Shown piece after piece: positions 42,410 through 51,760 of a DNA stretch of 64,000 bases; position 1 is the stretch's first letter; every line of letters begins with the position of its first letter. Position numbers and translations under genes: made by a program. Where the stretch lies: positions 1 through 64,000 of the forward strand of contig NZ_QRGR01000008.1 in the NCBI RefSeq assembly GCF_003367245.1, written 5' to 3'. Under the pieces are notes generated by a model. That model was given only the letters and a program-made list of their open reading frames with translations, did no database searches and was not told the origin of the DNA. This stretch comes from Pontibacter diazotrophicus. GTDB taxonomy: Bacteria > Bacteroidota > Bacteroidia > Cytophagales > Hymenobacteraceae.

Positions 42410-43435
42410 ATGTACCCACTACGCGTTATATTGGTTTACCTGGGCTGGGCTTTGCTCTGGATTGTGGTGCAGACAGCGCTGCTGTGGTCGGTGGGGTTGC
42501 CCATAAGCACAGCTATTACAGATGCCCTGCTCACAAACACGCTACTGGTAAGCGGTGGTTATGCCATGGGTACAGGTCTGCGGTTTTACCAGCCAAATGT
42601 AAAACAAGGCGCTTACCTGCTGGGTTGGAGTCTGGGTTTAGCGGGTATAAGCATGCTGCTGTTTAACTTTATAGCAGGCAAGGCTTTCAGTGGAGATGCC
42701 GCCTACCTTGCCTTTGTGGAAGCCACGCTGCCGGTGCGCATCGTATTCGGTTGGCTGATAATATTGCTCATGCTGCTGTTAAACTGGATGTGGTTCTATA
42801 CCCGTGAGCGGCAGCAGGGCGAGGAAAGGAAAACCACTGCCGAAAAGCTGGCTCGTGAGGCAGAACTGCACACCTTGCGGCAGCAACTACAGCCACACTT
42901 CCTGTTCAACAGCCTCAACTCCATTAGTGCCCTGATTGGGGCAAGGCCGGAGCAGGCGCGTAAAATGATACAGCAGCTCTCCGACTTCCTGCGTGGCACC
43001 CTGCGCAAAGACGACCAGCAACAGGTAAGCCTGGCCGACGAACTGCAGCACCTGGAGCTGTACCTGGAAATAGAGAAAGTGCGCTTCGGGCACCGTCTGC
43101 AAACTGCCATTGAAGTACAAAATGAAACCATGAACATGCGCCTGCCGGCCCTTTTACTGCAGCCGGTGGTGGAGAACGCTATCAAGTTCGGCCTGTACGA
43201 TACCATCGGCGACACGGTGATATGTGTCAAAGCCACCGCCCAGGACCACCACCTGCAACTGCAGATACAAAACCCTTACGACCCTGCCACCGCGCGGCCA
43301 CAACAGGGCACCGGCTTCGGCCTGAGCTCTGTGCAGCGCCGCCTGTACCTGCTTTATGCCCGCCACGACCTGCTCCAGACACAGCAGCAGGAGAACCAGT
43401 TTATCACCAGCATTAAAATTCCGCAAAAACTATGA
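42410..43435 (+). CDS. LytS-type sensor histidine kinase
   Basis: The 341-residue kinase has four N-terminal membrane helices (about 5-120), a coiled linker and a His_kinase domain. The phospho-acceptor His lies in LRQQLQPHFLFNSLNSISAL. The HATPase N box appears as PVVENAIKFGLYD. It overlaps the response-regulator gene by four bases (ATGA), so the two are translationally coupled. Confidence 0.92.
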   Translation: MYPLRVILVYLGWALLWIVVQTALLWSVGLPISTAITDALLTNTLLVSGGYAMGTGLRFYQPNVKQGAYLLGWSLGLAGISMLLFNFIAGKAFSGDAAYLAFVEATLPVRIVFGWLIILLMLLLNWMWFYTRERQQGEERKTTAEKLAREAELHTLRQQLQPHFLFNSLNSISALIGARPEQARKMIQQLSDFLRGTLRKDDQQQVSLADELQHLELYLEIEKVRFGHRLQTAIEVQNETMNMRLPALLLQPVVENAIKFGLYDTIGDTVICVKATAQDHHLQLQIQNPYDPATARPQQGTGFGLSSVQRRLYLLYARHDLLQTQQQENQFITSIKIPQKL

Positions 43436-44175
43436 TTAAGTGTTTAGTAATAGATGATGAGCCGCTCGCACGCAGCATTGTAGTAGAGTACCTGCAGCAC
43501 CACACCGGTATAGAGGTGGTGCAGGAGTGTGGCGACGGGTTTGCCGGCGTGAAAGCCATCATGCAGCACCAGCCCGACCTGATTTTTCTAGACATCCAGA
43601 TGCCTAAGATCAATGGGTTTGAGATGCTGGAACTGGTAGAGCAGGCACCGGGGGTAATCTTTACCACGGCGTTTGATGAGTATGCCCTCAAAGCCTTTGA
43701 GGCCAATGCCGTCGATTACCTGCTCAAGCCCTTTAGCCAGGAGCGCTTTGATGCTGCCCTGAAGAAGTGGCAGGAACAGAAAGGCATCAACGCTGCCGAA
43801 GGCAAAGCGCCGGATCTGAACGAAGTGCCTGCCAAGCAGCCGGAGGAGCAGCTGCGCATTGTGGTAAAAGCCGCCAACGACATCCGCATTATACCAGTAA
43901 AGGATGTGCTGTATCTGGAAGCCTACGACGACTATGTGAAGGTACACACCCCGGACGGCCTCTTCCTGAAGAAGAAAACCATGAACTATTATGAGCGTGT
44001 GCTGGACCCAAAGCAGTTCGTGCGCGTGCACCGCTCCTATATTATCCCCCTCACCCAACTCACCCGCATAGAACCCCTGGAAAAAGACAGCCATGTGGCG
44101 CTGCTGAAGAATGGCGTGCGTGTACCCCTGAGCCGGAGCGGCTACAGTAAACTGCGTTCAGTGCTGGGCATTTAA
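43432..44175 (+). CDS. LytTR-family response regulator
   Basis: The 247-residue regulator has a receiver domain (1-118) with acidic pocket IDDEP, phospho-acceptor Asp54 (IFLDIQMPKINGFEML) and the switch Lys in YLLKPFS. A C-terminal LytTR DNA-binding domain (about 140-246) contains VLYLEAYDDYVKVHT and FVRVHRSYI. It is the partner of the overlapping kinase. Its targets are likely envelope genes, possibly including the LiaF-like gene in the same operon. Confidence 0.93.
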   Translation: MIKCLVIDDEPLARSIVVEYLQHHTGIEVVQECGDGFAGVKAIMQHQPDLIFLDIQMPKINGFEMLELVEQAPGVIFTTAFDEYALKAFEANAVDYLLKPFSQERFDAALKKWQEQKGINAAEGKAPDLNEVPAKQPEEQLRIVVKAANDIRIIPVKDVLYLEAYDDYVKVHTPDGLFLKKKTMNYYERVLDPKQFVRVHRSYIIPLTQLTRIEPLEKDSHVALLKNGVRVPLSRSGYSKLRSVLGI

Positions 44176-44398
44176 GAGATTTAATTTAACATAAATCTTC
44201 TGCTTTTTCTGAGCCAGTTTGCCTGCCAAAGCGGCTTTGATTCCTCCTGATAATCGGGGAATTCGCCTGATGTTATTGGTTGTTCATCTTTATTGTCTCT
44301 TTTCCTAAGCAGTGGATACAGCAATTAGTTTTTTATAAGTGGCTGTGCTTTAGATTGTAAAACATTTCGGATGCTGAAGAGTTAATCTAAAATTAACC

Positions 44399-44437
44399 AT
44401 GGAAACTTTGGGTATTCAAAACGTTTCCATAGTTTTG
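44399..44437 (+). promoter_or_regulatory. promoter and probable TetR operator of the efflux operon
   Basis: TTTG (44407-44410) and TAGTTTTG (44430-44437) are 19 bases apart and match the Bacteroidota promoter consensus. An inverted repeat with arms ATGGAAAC (44399-44406) and GTTTCCAT (44423-44430) overlaps both boxes. ATGGAAAC appears a third time at the start codon of the TetR gene. The layout suggests autorepression by that TetR protein. Confidence 0.7.
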
Positions 44438-44451
44438 CGCTGATTTAGATT

Positions 44452-45084
44452 ATGGAAACAGCAGAGAAAACAGACACTAGAAGCAAAATCTTAGAGGCCG
44501 CCTTTGGTATGTTCTGCCAGCGGGGCATCAAGAGTGTGTCCATGGATGACATAGCTCAGCACCTGGCCATGTCGAAGAAGACGCTATACAAATGGTTTAA
44601 GAACAAGGACGAGGTGGTGTATGAGGCATTGGCCAACTTTCTCTCCTTTGTGCAGCAGGACTGCCAATCGGATGTTGAAAACGCCGGCAACGCAATTGAA
44701 GAACTGTTCCATGCCATGGAGATGACGAAAAAGATCTTCACCAGCATTCACCCTTCTATTTTTCATGACCTGCAGAAGTATCACCGCGACAGCTGGAATC
44801 TGTGGCAACAGCATAAGGTCAAGTTTATACTGGAGATGATAAAGCAGAACATACACCGCGGTATGCAGGAGGGGCTGTTCCGGCAGGACCTGGATGTGGA
44901 AACAATCGCACGCCTGCGGCTGGTGATGATTGAAATGCCGTTTGATGCGCAGCTTTTCCCTCCTTATGAATTCAATATAGCAAAAGTGCAGAAGGATAGC
45001 CTGGAGCATTATATGCTGGGAATAGCCACCCTGAAGGGGCATAAACTGATCAACGAGTACAAGCAAATCATTGAAGAAGAATAA
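44452..45084 (+). CDS. TetR-family repressor of the efflux operon
   Basis: The 210-residue protein has an N-terminal TetR helix-turn-helix (about 10-55: ILEAAFGMFCQRGIKSVSMD, then AMSKKTLYKWFKNKDEVVYE). A variable ligand-binding helical domain follows. It is the first gene of a run TetR-TolC-MFP-RND on one strand with gaps of 18-32 bases. It probably represses this operon until a toxic compound binds. The ligand is unknown. Confidence 0.92.
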   Translation: METAEKTDTRSKILEAAFGMFCQRGIKSVSMDDIAQHLAMSKKTLYKWFKNKDEVVYEALANFLSFVQQDCQSDVENAGNAIEELFHAMEMTKKIFTSIHPSIFHDLQKYHRDSWNLWQQHKVKFILEMIKQNIHRGMQEGLFRQDLDVETIARLRLVMIEMPFDAQLFPPYEFNIAKVQKDSLEHYMLGIATLKGHKLINEYKQIIEEE

Positions 45085-45115
45085 TACCACTACCTATCTA
45101 CAGAACAAATAAACC

Positions 45116-46483
45116 ATGAAAAACAAAATCAGCCTGCTGGCAACCTTTCTGCTGTTATGGGGCACGTTCTATGCCAGTGGCCAGGGCGCGCAGTCTTTTA
45201 GCCTGCAGCAAAGCATTGACTATGCACTGCAGAACCGCCCCAGCTTGCAGGCCACCCGCAATGAGCAGCGGATTGCGAAAGCACAGGTCGGGGAAGTCCG
45301 GGCGATGGGTCTGCCACAGATAAACGGCTCCCTGGATGTAGGGGATAACTTTATTCAGCAGCAGAGCTTCCTGCCTGCAGAGTTCTTTCAGGACCCCGGT
45401 AACCCCAATGCACCTGAGCCGGGTACGTTCGTGCCCGTGACTTTTACGCCTGCCTACACCGGAAATGCTACTGTAACAGGTAGCCAGTTGTTATTTGACG
45501 GTACCTACCTTATTGGCCTGAAAGCGGCGAAAACATATACAGAACTTTCGCGCAAAACCACTATTCAAAGTGAGATTGATGTGGCCGAGCAGGTATCGAA
45601 AGCCTATTACGGTGTGCTGGTAAACCGCGAGCGTTTTGAATTGCTGAACCAGAACCTGGTGCGGCTCGACACGCTGCTGTACCAGACCAGGATCATGTTT
45701 GAGAACGGTGTGGCCGAAAAGCTGGATGTGGACCGCCTGCGGGTACAGCTGAACAACCTGAAGGTAGAGCAGCAGAAGACGGAGCGCCTGATGGCCATCA
45801 GCGAAAACTTGCTGAAGTTCCAGATGGGCATTGATCAGAAGCAAGCTATCCTGCTGACAGACGAACTGGCGGAAGTAGAAGTGGATGTGAGCAAGGTCAG
45901 GCCGCAGAACTTTGAGTATAGCAGCCGCATCGAATATTCTATACTGGAGACACAACGCGACCTGGCAGAGCTGGAACTGCGCAACCGCAAATCAGGCTAC
46001 CTGCCAAAGCTATACCTGAATGCCCGCTACGGCTACCTTACAGCCAGCAACGACTTCAGCAGCATTACGAAAACCAGCAACTGGCTGGACTTCGGCTATG
46101 TGGGGGGGCAGCTGCAACTTCCTATCTTTGATGGCCTGCGCAAGCACTATCAGATTCAGCAGGGCAAAATAGCAGTAGAGAATACCAAGCTGGGTTTCCA
46201 GACACTCACACAGAGCATCGACCTGGAGTTGGAGCAGGCTTCTGTAGAGCTGACGAATTCGCTGGATGTGCTGGAGTCGCAGCGGGAGAATATGGCCCTG
46301 GCGGAGGAGATTGCCCGTGTGGCTAAGATCAAGTTCCAGGAAGGCGTAGGCACAAACCTGGAGGTGGTAAATGCTGAAACGGACCTGCGGGAGGCCCAGA
46401 CCAATTACTACGCCGCCATGTACGATGCCCTGATTGCAAAAGTAAACCTGGACAGAGCGACAGGCACTTTGCTGACAAAATAA
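45116..46483 (+). CDS. TolC-family outer-membrane efflux protein
   Basis: The 455-residue protein has a signal peptide (cleavage after about residue 22) and two outer-membrane efflux repeats. These appear as long helices with SFSLQQSIDYALQNRPSLQA in the first and VNAETDLREAQTNYYAAMYD in the second. It forms the outer-membrane channel of the tripartite pump with the next two genes. Confidence 0.92.
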   Translation: MKNKISLLATFLLLWGTFYASGQGAQSFSLQQSIDYALQNRPSLQATRNEQRIAKAQVGEVRAMGLPQINGSLDVGDNFIQQQSFLPAEFFQDPGNPNAPEPGTFVPVTFTPAYTGNATVTGSQLLFDGTYLIGLKAAKTYTELSRKTTIQSEIDVAEQVSKAYYGVLVNRERFELLNQNLVRLDTLLYQTRIMFENGVAEKLDVDRLRVQLNNLKVEQQKTERLMAISENLLKFQMGIDQKQAILLTDELAEVEVDVSKVRPQNFEYSSRIEYSILETQRDLAELELRNRKSGYLPKLYLNARYGYLTASNDFSSITKTSNWLDFGYVGGQLQLPIFDGLRKHYQIQQGKIAVENTKLGFQTLTQSIDLELEQASVELTNSLDVLESQRENMALAEEIARVAKIKFQEGVGTNLEVVNAETDLREAQTNYYAAMYDALIAKVNLDRATGTLLTK

Positions 46484-46515
46484 AACGACTGAAAAATCAC
46501 TTTCTTAACAAGAAC

Positions 46516-47661
46516 ATGAAACGATTTATAGGAATATATGCTATGGCCCTTGTGCTTGGCCTGGCAGCATGCACAAAAGACAAAGAGGCACAGTTGGCTG
46601 AACTGAAGGAGAGCCGTGAGAGCCTGGAGCAGGAAATTGCCGAACTGGAGGCAGAGCTGAAAACAGGGGGCACCACCGTGGCTGCACAGAAGAAGACAGT
46701 GCCGGTGTCGGTTTCTGCGCTGGAGCAGGATACTTTCCGGCACTACCTGGAGGTGCAGGGCAGAGTTGACTTTGACCAGAATGTGCTGGTGAGCGCAAAA
46801 GTGCCGGGCGTGCTGACAAGTGTTCGTGTACAGCCCGGCGACCGTGTATCGAAAGGGCAGACCATGGCTACAATTGATGCGCAGGTGCTGGAGCAGAACA
46901 TAGCAGAAGTAAGAACACGCAAGGAACTGGCCGATGTGGCTTATGAGAAGCAGAAAAACCTGTGGGACCAGCAAATCGGCACCGAAATGCAGTACCTCAC
47001 GGCCAAAAACAACATGGAGGCTCTGGAGCGCAACCTGGCAACACTGCAGCAGCAGCGCGACCAATACAACATCAAAGCCCCGGTAAGTGGGGTAGTGGAT
47101 GAGGTGATTCCGAATGCGGGTGAGGCTGTATCGCCAGGTATAGGCATTATCCGGGTGGTGAACCTGCAGGGTGGTAAAATAGTGGCAGAAGTATCGGAGG
47201 CTTACCAGGCCAAAGTCAATAAGGGCGACCAGGCGGTCGTTTACTTCCCGGACCTGCAGAAGGAGGTAGAGACGACGGTAGAGGTGGTGAGCAATTTCAT
47301 TAACCCGACCAGCCGGACCTTTACTGTGGAGCTACGTCCGAAAAGCACGCAGGACATCACGCTGCGCCCGAACATGGTGGCCGTGGTGCGCATCCAGGAT
47401 TATAAAAATGAAGGCACGATTGTGCTGCCTGTAAACCTGGTGCAGAAAGACGAAAGGGCCGAATATGTGTATGTGGCCCAGCAGGAAGGTGACCAATATG
47501 TAGCTACGCGCAAAGAAATTACAACGGGTATGAACTATGGCGGAAACGTGGAGGTGCTGAGTGGCCTTTCCGCTAACGACAGAGTGATTACGGCAGGTTA
47601 CCAGAACGTGAACGAAGGGCAGCCGGTTGTATTCACAGAAAACAGCCTGACCCGGAAATAA
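46516..47661 (+). CDS. RND efflux periplasmic adaptor (membrane fusion protein)
   Basis: The 381-residue lipoprotein has a lipobox ending LGLAACTKD and a coiled coil (about 25-55). A split lipoyl domain follows (VLVSAKVPGVLTSVRVQPGD and IKAPVSGVVDEVIPNAGEAV), then beta-barrel and membrane-proximal domains. It links the inner-membrane RND pump to the TolC protein. Confidence 0.93.
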   Translation: MKRFIGIYAMALVLGLAACTKDKEAQLAELKESRESLEQEIAELEAELKTGGTTVAAQKKTVPVSVSALEQDTFRHYLEVQGRVDFDQNVLVSAKVPGVLTSVRVQPGDRVSKGQTMATIDAQVLEQNIAEVRTRKELADVAYEKQKNLWDQQIGTEMQYLTAKNNMEALERNLATLQQQRDQYNIKAPVSGVVDEVIPNAGEAVSPGIGIIRVVNLQGGKIVAEVSEAYQAKVNKGDQAVVYFPDLQKEVETTVEVVSNFINPTSRTFTVELRPKSTQDITLRPNMVAVVRIQDYKNEGTIVLPVNLVQKDERAEYVYVAQQEGDQYVATRKEITTGMNYGGNVEVLSGLSANDRVITAGYQNVNEGQPVVFTENSLTRK

Positions 47662-47679
47662 GACTTTAAATCAAAAACT

Positions 47680-50600
47680 ATGAAACAGTTCAAGCCAACC
47701 AGTTGGTCCATCGATAATAGAACAAGTGTCTATATTGTTACCATCATCATTACGCTGGTAGGTATATTCTCTTATATCAACCTGCAGAAAGAGAATTTCC
47801 CTGATGTTGTGATACCAACTGTGATGGTGGCGACAGTATACCCGGGTACCTCCCCATCCGATATGGAGAACCTGGTAACACGCCCCATTGAAAAAGAGAT
47901 TAAAGCTATCAACGGGGTAAAGGAAGTGACATCCAATTCCCTGCAGGACTTTTCTATTATTACGGTGGAGTTTGAGACGGATGTGGAAGTGCCAGAGGCA
48001 AAGCAGCAGGTGAAAGATGCCGTGGACAAAGCCCGTACCGACCTGCCGACCGACCTGGACCAGGAGCCAAATGTGCAGGAGGTGAACTTCTCCGAAATTC
48101 CGATTATGTATGTGAACGTGGCAGGTAACTATAGTCTGGACCAGTTGAAGCAGTATGCTGAGGACCTGCAAGACCGTATTGAGGGCTATCCTGAGATTAC
48201 GCGTGTAGACATGGTAGGTGCGCTGGATAAGGAGGTGCAGGTAAACGTGGACCTGTATAAAATGCAGGCTGCGCAGGTAACGTTTACAGATATCTCTAAC
48301 GCCATCGCAAGGGAGAACATGACCATCTCAGGCGGTAACGTAACGGTTGGCGAAGCCAAGCGATCGGTGCGCGTAGTAGGGCAGTATACAGATCCGAACA
48401 AGATAGGCGAAATTGTGCTCAGGTCTGTGGCCGGAGCCAACATCAAACTCAGGGATATTGCAGAGGTGAGAGAAGGTTTTGAGGAGCAGGTAAGTTATGC
48501 GCGCCTGGGCAATCAGCCGGTTATCACCCTGAACGTGATCAAGCGCAGCGGCGAGAACCTGATTGAGGCCTCAGACAAGATCCGCGAAACGATTGATGAG
48601 ATGCAGGGGGCTTCCCTGCCAGCCGACCTGGTCATCACCATCACCGGTGATCAGTCAAAAATGACGCGCCACACGCTGAATGACCTGATAAATACCATTA
48701 TCATTGGGTTTGTGCTGGTAACGCTGGTGCTGATGTTCTTTATGGGTACTACCAACGCACTCTTTGTCGGTCTGTCGGTGCCAATCTCTATGTTCGTGGC
48801 ATTCCTCATCTTCTACTTCTTCGGTATCTCGCTGAACATGATTGTGCTGTTTGCCTTCTTATTGGCCCTTGGTATAGTAGTGGACGATGCGATTGTGGTT
48901 ATTGAGAACACGCACCGTATTTACCACACCACTAACTTAAGCGTCGTAAAAGCGGCGAAGGTAGCTGCAGGAGAAGTGTTTGTGCCGGTGCTGGCGGGTA
49001 CCCTTACCACCATTGCCCCGTTCTTTCCGCTGCTTTTCTGGCCGGGCGTGGTAGGTAAATTCATGCAGTTCCTGCCGATTACCCTCATCGTAACGCTGGT
49101 GTCGTCGCTTTTGGTGGCCTTTATCATCAACCCGGTGTTTGCGGCTTCTTTCATGAGCAAGCACAGCGAGCACCCGGCATCACCACGCTCCAGCAGAACC
49201 TTCTGGATTCTGATAGGAATAGGCTTTGCCATCGTGGTAATAGGTTACCTGACAGGTTGGTACGGTGTAGCTAATTTGGCCCTTCTTGTCGTATTCCTCG
49301 TGCTTCTGAACAAGTATGTGCTCACAGGTATGATTGATAAGTTCCAGAACCGTGTGCTGCCGCGCTTTATGTCCGGCTACGAAAGGCTGCTGCGCTGGAT
49401 GCTGGTGGGCTGGCGCCCGATTGGTGTCTTTGCCGGTACAATAGCTTTGCTGCTGTTTTCCTTTGGAATAGCTTATCTGTTTCCGTCTAAGGTGGAGTTT
49501 TTCCCGCAGGGCCAGCCTAACTTTGTTTATACCTACATCAACATGCCAATCGGTACGGATCAGGCCGTGACGGACTCCGTGACAAAAGTGGTGGAGCGGC
49601 GCATTTACAACGTGATTGGAGAGAATAATCCGAATGTAGAATCCGTTATCTCCAATGTAGCCATCGGTGCCGGAGACGTGAATGATCGCTCTACTACGCC
49701 GCAGTCTCATAAGGGAAAGGTTACCGTTGCCTTTGTGGAGTATAAAGACCGTGAGGGTGAGCAATCGACCAGCGAATACCTGACCGGAATACGGGAATCT
49801 GTAAAGGGTATACCCGGAGCAGACATCACCGTGGACAAGGAGCAAAGCGGCCCGCCGGTGGGTAAGCCTGTTTCGGTGGAAATAGCCGGAGAGGATTTTC
49901 AGGGCCTGATTGCACTGTCGAAGCAGGTGGAGCAGTACATCGACCAGCAGAATATTGAAGGTATAGAGGAGTTGCGCTCCGACCTGGAAGACAGCAAGCC
50001 GGAGATTGTGATTAACATCAACCGTGAACGGGCAAACCGGGAGGGCATTTCTACAGCGCAGATTGGGCAGGAGGTGCGTACAGCCATTTTCGGAACTGAG
50101 GCATCAAAGTTTAAGCTGGATGAGGAGGAGTATCCGATTCAGGTTCGTTACGCAGAGCCATACCGTGACAACATCGATGCGCTGATGGACATGCGTATCA
50201 CGTACCGCGACATGAATTCAGGTTTAGTTCGTCAGATTCCATTATCGTCGGTGGCTACGATAGATTATACGACCACGTACGGAGGCGTGAAGCGCAAGGA
50301 CCTGAAGCGCGTGGTTACGCTGGAATCTAACGTGCTGGCTGGGTACAATGCCAACGAGGTAGTGCAGCAGATAGAAGAGTCGCTGCAGGATTTTGAAGCA
50401 CCGGAGGGTTATGAAATCGGTATGGGGGGAGAGCAGGAGCAACAGCAGGAGACCATGGAGTTCCTGATGCTTGCGCTGGTAGCCGCCTTCTGTATCATCT
50501 TCCTGATTCTGGTGACGCAGTTTAACTCGGTGTCGAAACCGTTTATCATCCTGTCGGAGGTGCTTTTCAGTATTATCGGTGTGCTGTTAGGCTTCACAAT

Positions 50601-51102
50601 TTTTGGGATGGATATGTCTGTTGTGATGACGGGTGTGGGTATTGTGGCACTGGCAGGTATTGTGGTGAAAAACGGCATTCTTATTGTGGAGTTCACAGAT
50701 ATCCTGCTGGGCGAGGGCAAGGAGTTGAAAGAGGCAATAGTAGAAGCGGGCAAAACGCGTCTGAACCCGGTGTTGCTCACGGCTACGGCCACCATACTGG
50801 GCCTTATTCCGCTGGCGATTGGCCTGAATCTCAACTTCTATACCCTGTTCACAGCGTTTGAAGCGGGTTTTTTCCTGGGTGGCGACAGTGTTGCTTTCTG
50901 GGGGCCACTGGCCTGGACCATCATCTTTGGCCTTGGATTCGCGACGCTGGTCACCTTGCTGGTGGTGCCGGTGATGTACCTGCTCAACGAGCGACTGAAA
51001 GATAAAATAGTAGGTAAAAATAAAAGAGCAGCTGCCGGTGCTTTAAAACAGGCAGAAGACGGAGTGCCAGTGAATGGAAGAGTTAGAGAATATACAGTTT
51101 AA
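47680..51102 (+). CDS. RND-family efflux permease
   Basis: The 1140-residue inner-membrane transporter has the duplicated RND plan. Each half has one helix, a large periplasmic loop and five or six further helices. The proton-relay motif is visible in the first half (LALGIVVDDAIVVIENTHR, adjacent Asp pair). GFVLVTLVLMFFMGTTNALFV and GVGIVALAGIVVKNGILIVE are family blocks. It is longer than AcrB (about 1050), mainly because of an insert near residues 495-545 with extra hydrophobic segments. It probably exports toxic hydrophobic compounds in exchange for protons. Confidence 0.94.
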   Translation: MKQFKPTSWSIDNRTSVYIVTIIITLVGIFSYINLQKENFPDVVIPTVMVATVYPGTSPSDMENLVTRPIEKEIKAINGVKEVTSNSLQDFSIITVEFETDVEVPEAKQQVKDAVDKARTDLPTDLDQEPNVQEVNFSEIPIMYVNVAGNYSLDQLKQYAEDLQDRIEGYPEITRVDMVGALDKEVQVNVDLYKMQAAQVTFTDISNAIARENMTISGGNVTVGEAKRSVRVVGQYTDPNKIGEIVLRSVAGANIKLRDIAEVREGFEEQVSYARLGNQPVITLNVIKRSGENLIEASDKIRETIDEMQGASLPADLVITITGDQSKMTRHTLNDLINTIIIGFVLVTLVLMFFMGTTNALFVGLSVPISMFVAFLIFYFFGISLNMIVLFAFLLALGIVVDDAIVVIENTHRIYHTTNLSVVKAAKVAAGEVFVPVLAGTLTTIAPFFPLLFWPGVVGKFMQFLPITLIVTLVSSLLVAFIINPVFAASFMSKHSEHPASPRSSRTFWILIGIGFAIVVIGYLTGWYGVANLALLVVFLVLLNKYVLTGMIDKFQNRVLPRFMSGYERLLRWMLVGWRPIGVFAGTIALLLFSFGIAYLFPSKVEFFPQGQPNFVYTYINMPIGTDQAVTDSVTKVVERRIYNVIGENNPNVESVISNVAIGAGDVNDRSTTPQSHKGKVTVAFVEYKDREGEQSTSEYLTGIRESVKGIPGADITVDKEQSGPPVGKPVSVEIAGEDFQGLIALSKQVEQYIDQQNIEGIEELRSDLEDSKPEIVININRERANREGISTAQIGQEVRTAIFGTEASKFKLDEEEYPIQVRYAEPYRDNIDALMDMRITYRDMNSGLVRQIPLSSVATIDYTTTYGGVKRKDLKRVVTLESNVLAGYNANEVVQQIEESLQDFEAPEGYEIGMGGEQEQQQETMEFLMLALVAAFCIIFLILVTQFNSVSKPFIILSEVLFSIIGVLLGFTIFGMDMSVVMTGVGIVALAGIVVKNGILIVEFTDILLGEGKELKEAIVEAGKTRLNPVLLTATATILGLIPLAIGLNLNFYTLFTAFEAGFFLGGDSVAFWGPLAWTIIFGLGFATLVTLLVVPVMYLLNERLKDKIVGKNKRAAAGALKQAEDGVPVNGRVREYTV

Positions 51103-51108
51103 TAACTT

Positions 51109-51363
51109 ATGGAAATAACAAGTAACGCTATTGAGAAGGAGGTTATCCGTATCATTAGCAGAACCAAGAAAATACAACCTGACCGCTTGCAGGCTGATAA
51201 ACGCTTGTCTCAGGATTTTGGCTTCGACACAGTGGACCTGGTAGACATCATTCTGCAGGTGGAGAAGAATTTTCATATTACAATTCCAGATGAGGTGCCT
51301 ATCAACACAGTAGGTGATTTTATTAACTATGTGTCTGCGCACACCATGCGGCAGGCCAGCTAG
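51109..51363 (+). CDS. acyl-carrier-protein-like protein lacking the phosphopantetheine Ser
   Basis: The 84-residue protein begins 6 bases after the RND permease stop. Its length and four-helix pattern match acyl carrier proteins, with LSQDFGFDTVDLVDIILQVE and HITIPDEVPINTVGDFINYV. Aligned to ACP, the DSL attachment motif is DTV, so the modified Ser is Thr. It may be a carrier-fold regulator of the pump rather than a true ACP. ACP homology is clear; the unmodified state is inferred. Confidence 0.8.
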   Translation: MEITSNAIEKEVIRIISRTKKIQPDRLQADKRLSQDFGFDTVDLVDIILQVEKNFHITIPDEVPINTVGDFINYVSAHTMRQAS

Positions 51364-51760
51364 AACAGAGAAGCTTTATTCATTTTAAAGTGTATCTTTC
51401 TTAGTGGCAATGATGAGATAATTCCTTTTAGAATAGAATTTTAGAAAAGAAAAAGCGAGGAGCATACGTTCCTCGCTTTTTTGTTGCTCCAAAAGAGAAG
51501 GAGCATGTATGATTTTATGCTGTGGCCGAAGCCTCTGGATTTGGTTTTAAAATGAGTATGACGAAGCCGCTTCATTCTTTCGCGAGAAAGGATGTAAGAG
51601 AAGAGGTGAAATGTAATATTTGGTGCATACACAGATGCAGGACATAGGCAGCCATTGTCCTTTTTACCTGTGGTGCCTTATGGATGGGTAATGTGGTGCT
51701 CAGGCTTAAAGTCTTTCTACCTGATAGTGGTTTAGTAGAGTTTAATCGATAGGGTGTCGG
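51364..51760. other. intergenic between convergent genes
   Basis: Apart from the terminator at 51451-51484, no feature is seen. Open frames are short and have no family features. Confidence 0.4.
51451..51484 (+). terminator. terminator of the efflux operon
   Basis: Arms 51451-51461 and 51470-51480 pair perfectly and run into six T residues. It ends the TetR-TolC-MFP-RND-ACP transcript. Confidence 0.85.

Noticed and set aside
46408..47064. 218-residue minus-strand open frame
   Set aside because: It is antisense to the TolC and adaptor genes, with His- and Cys-rich content typical of a shadow frame.
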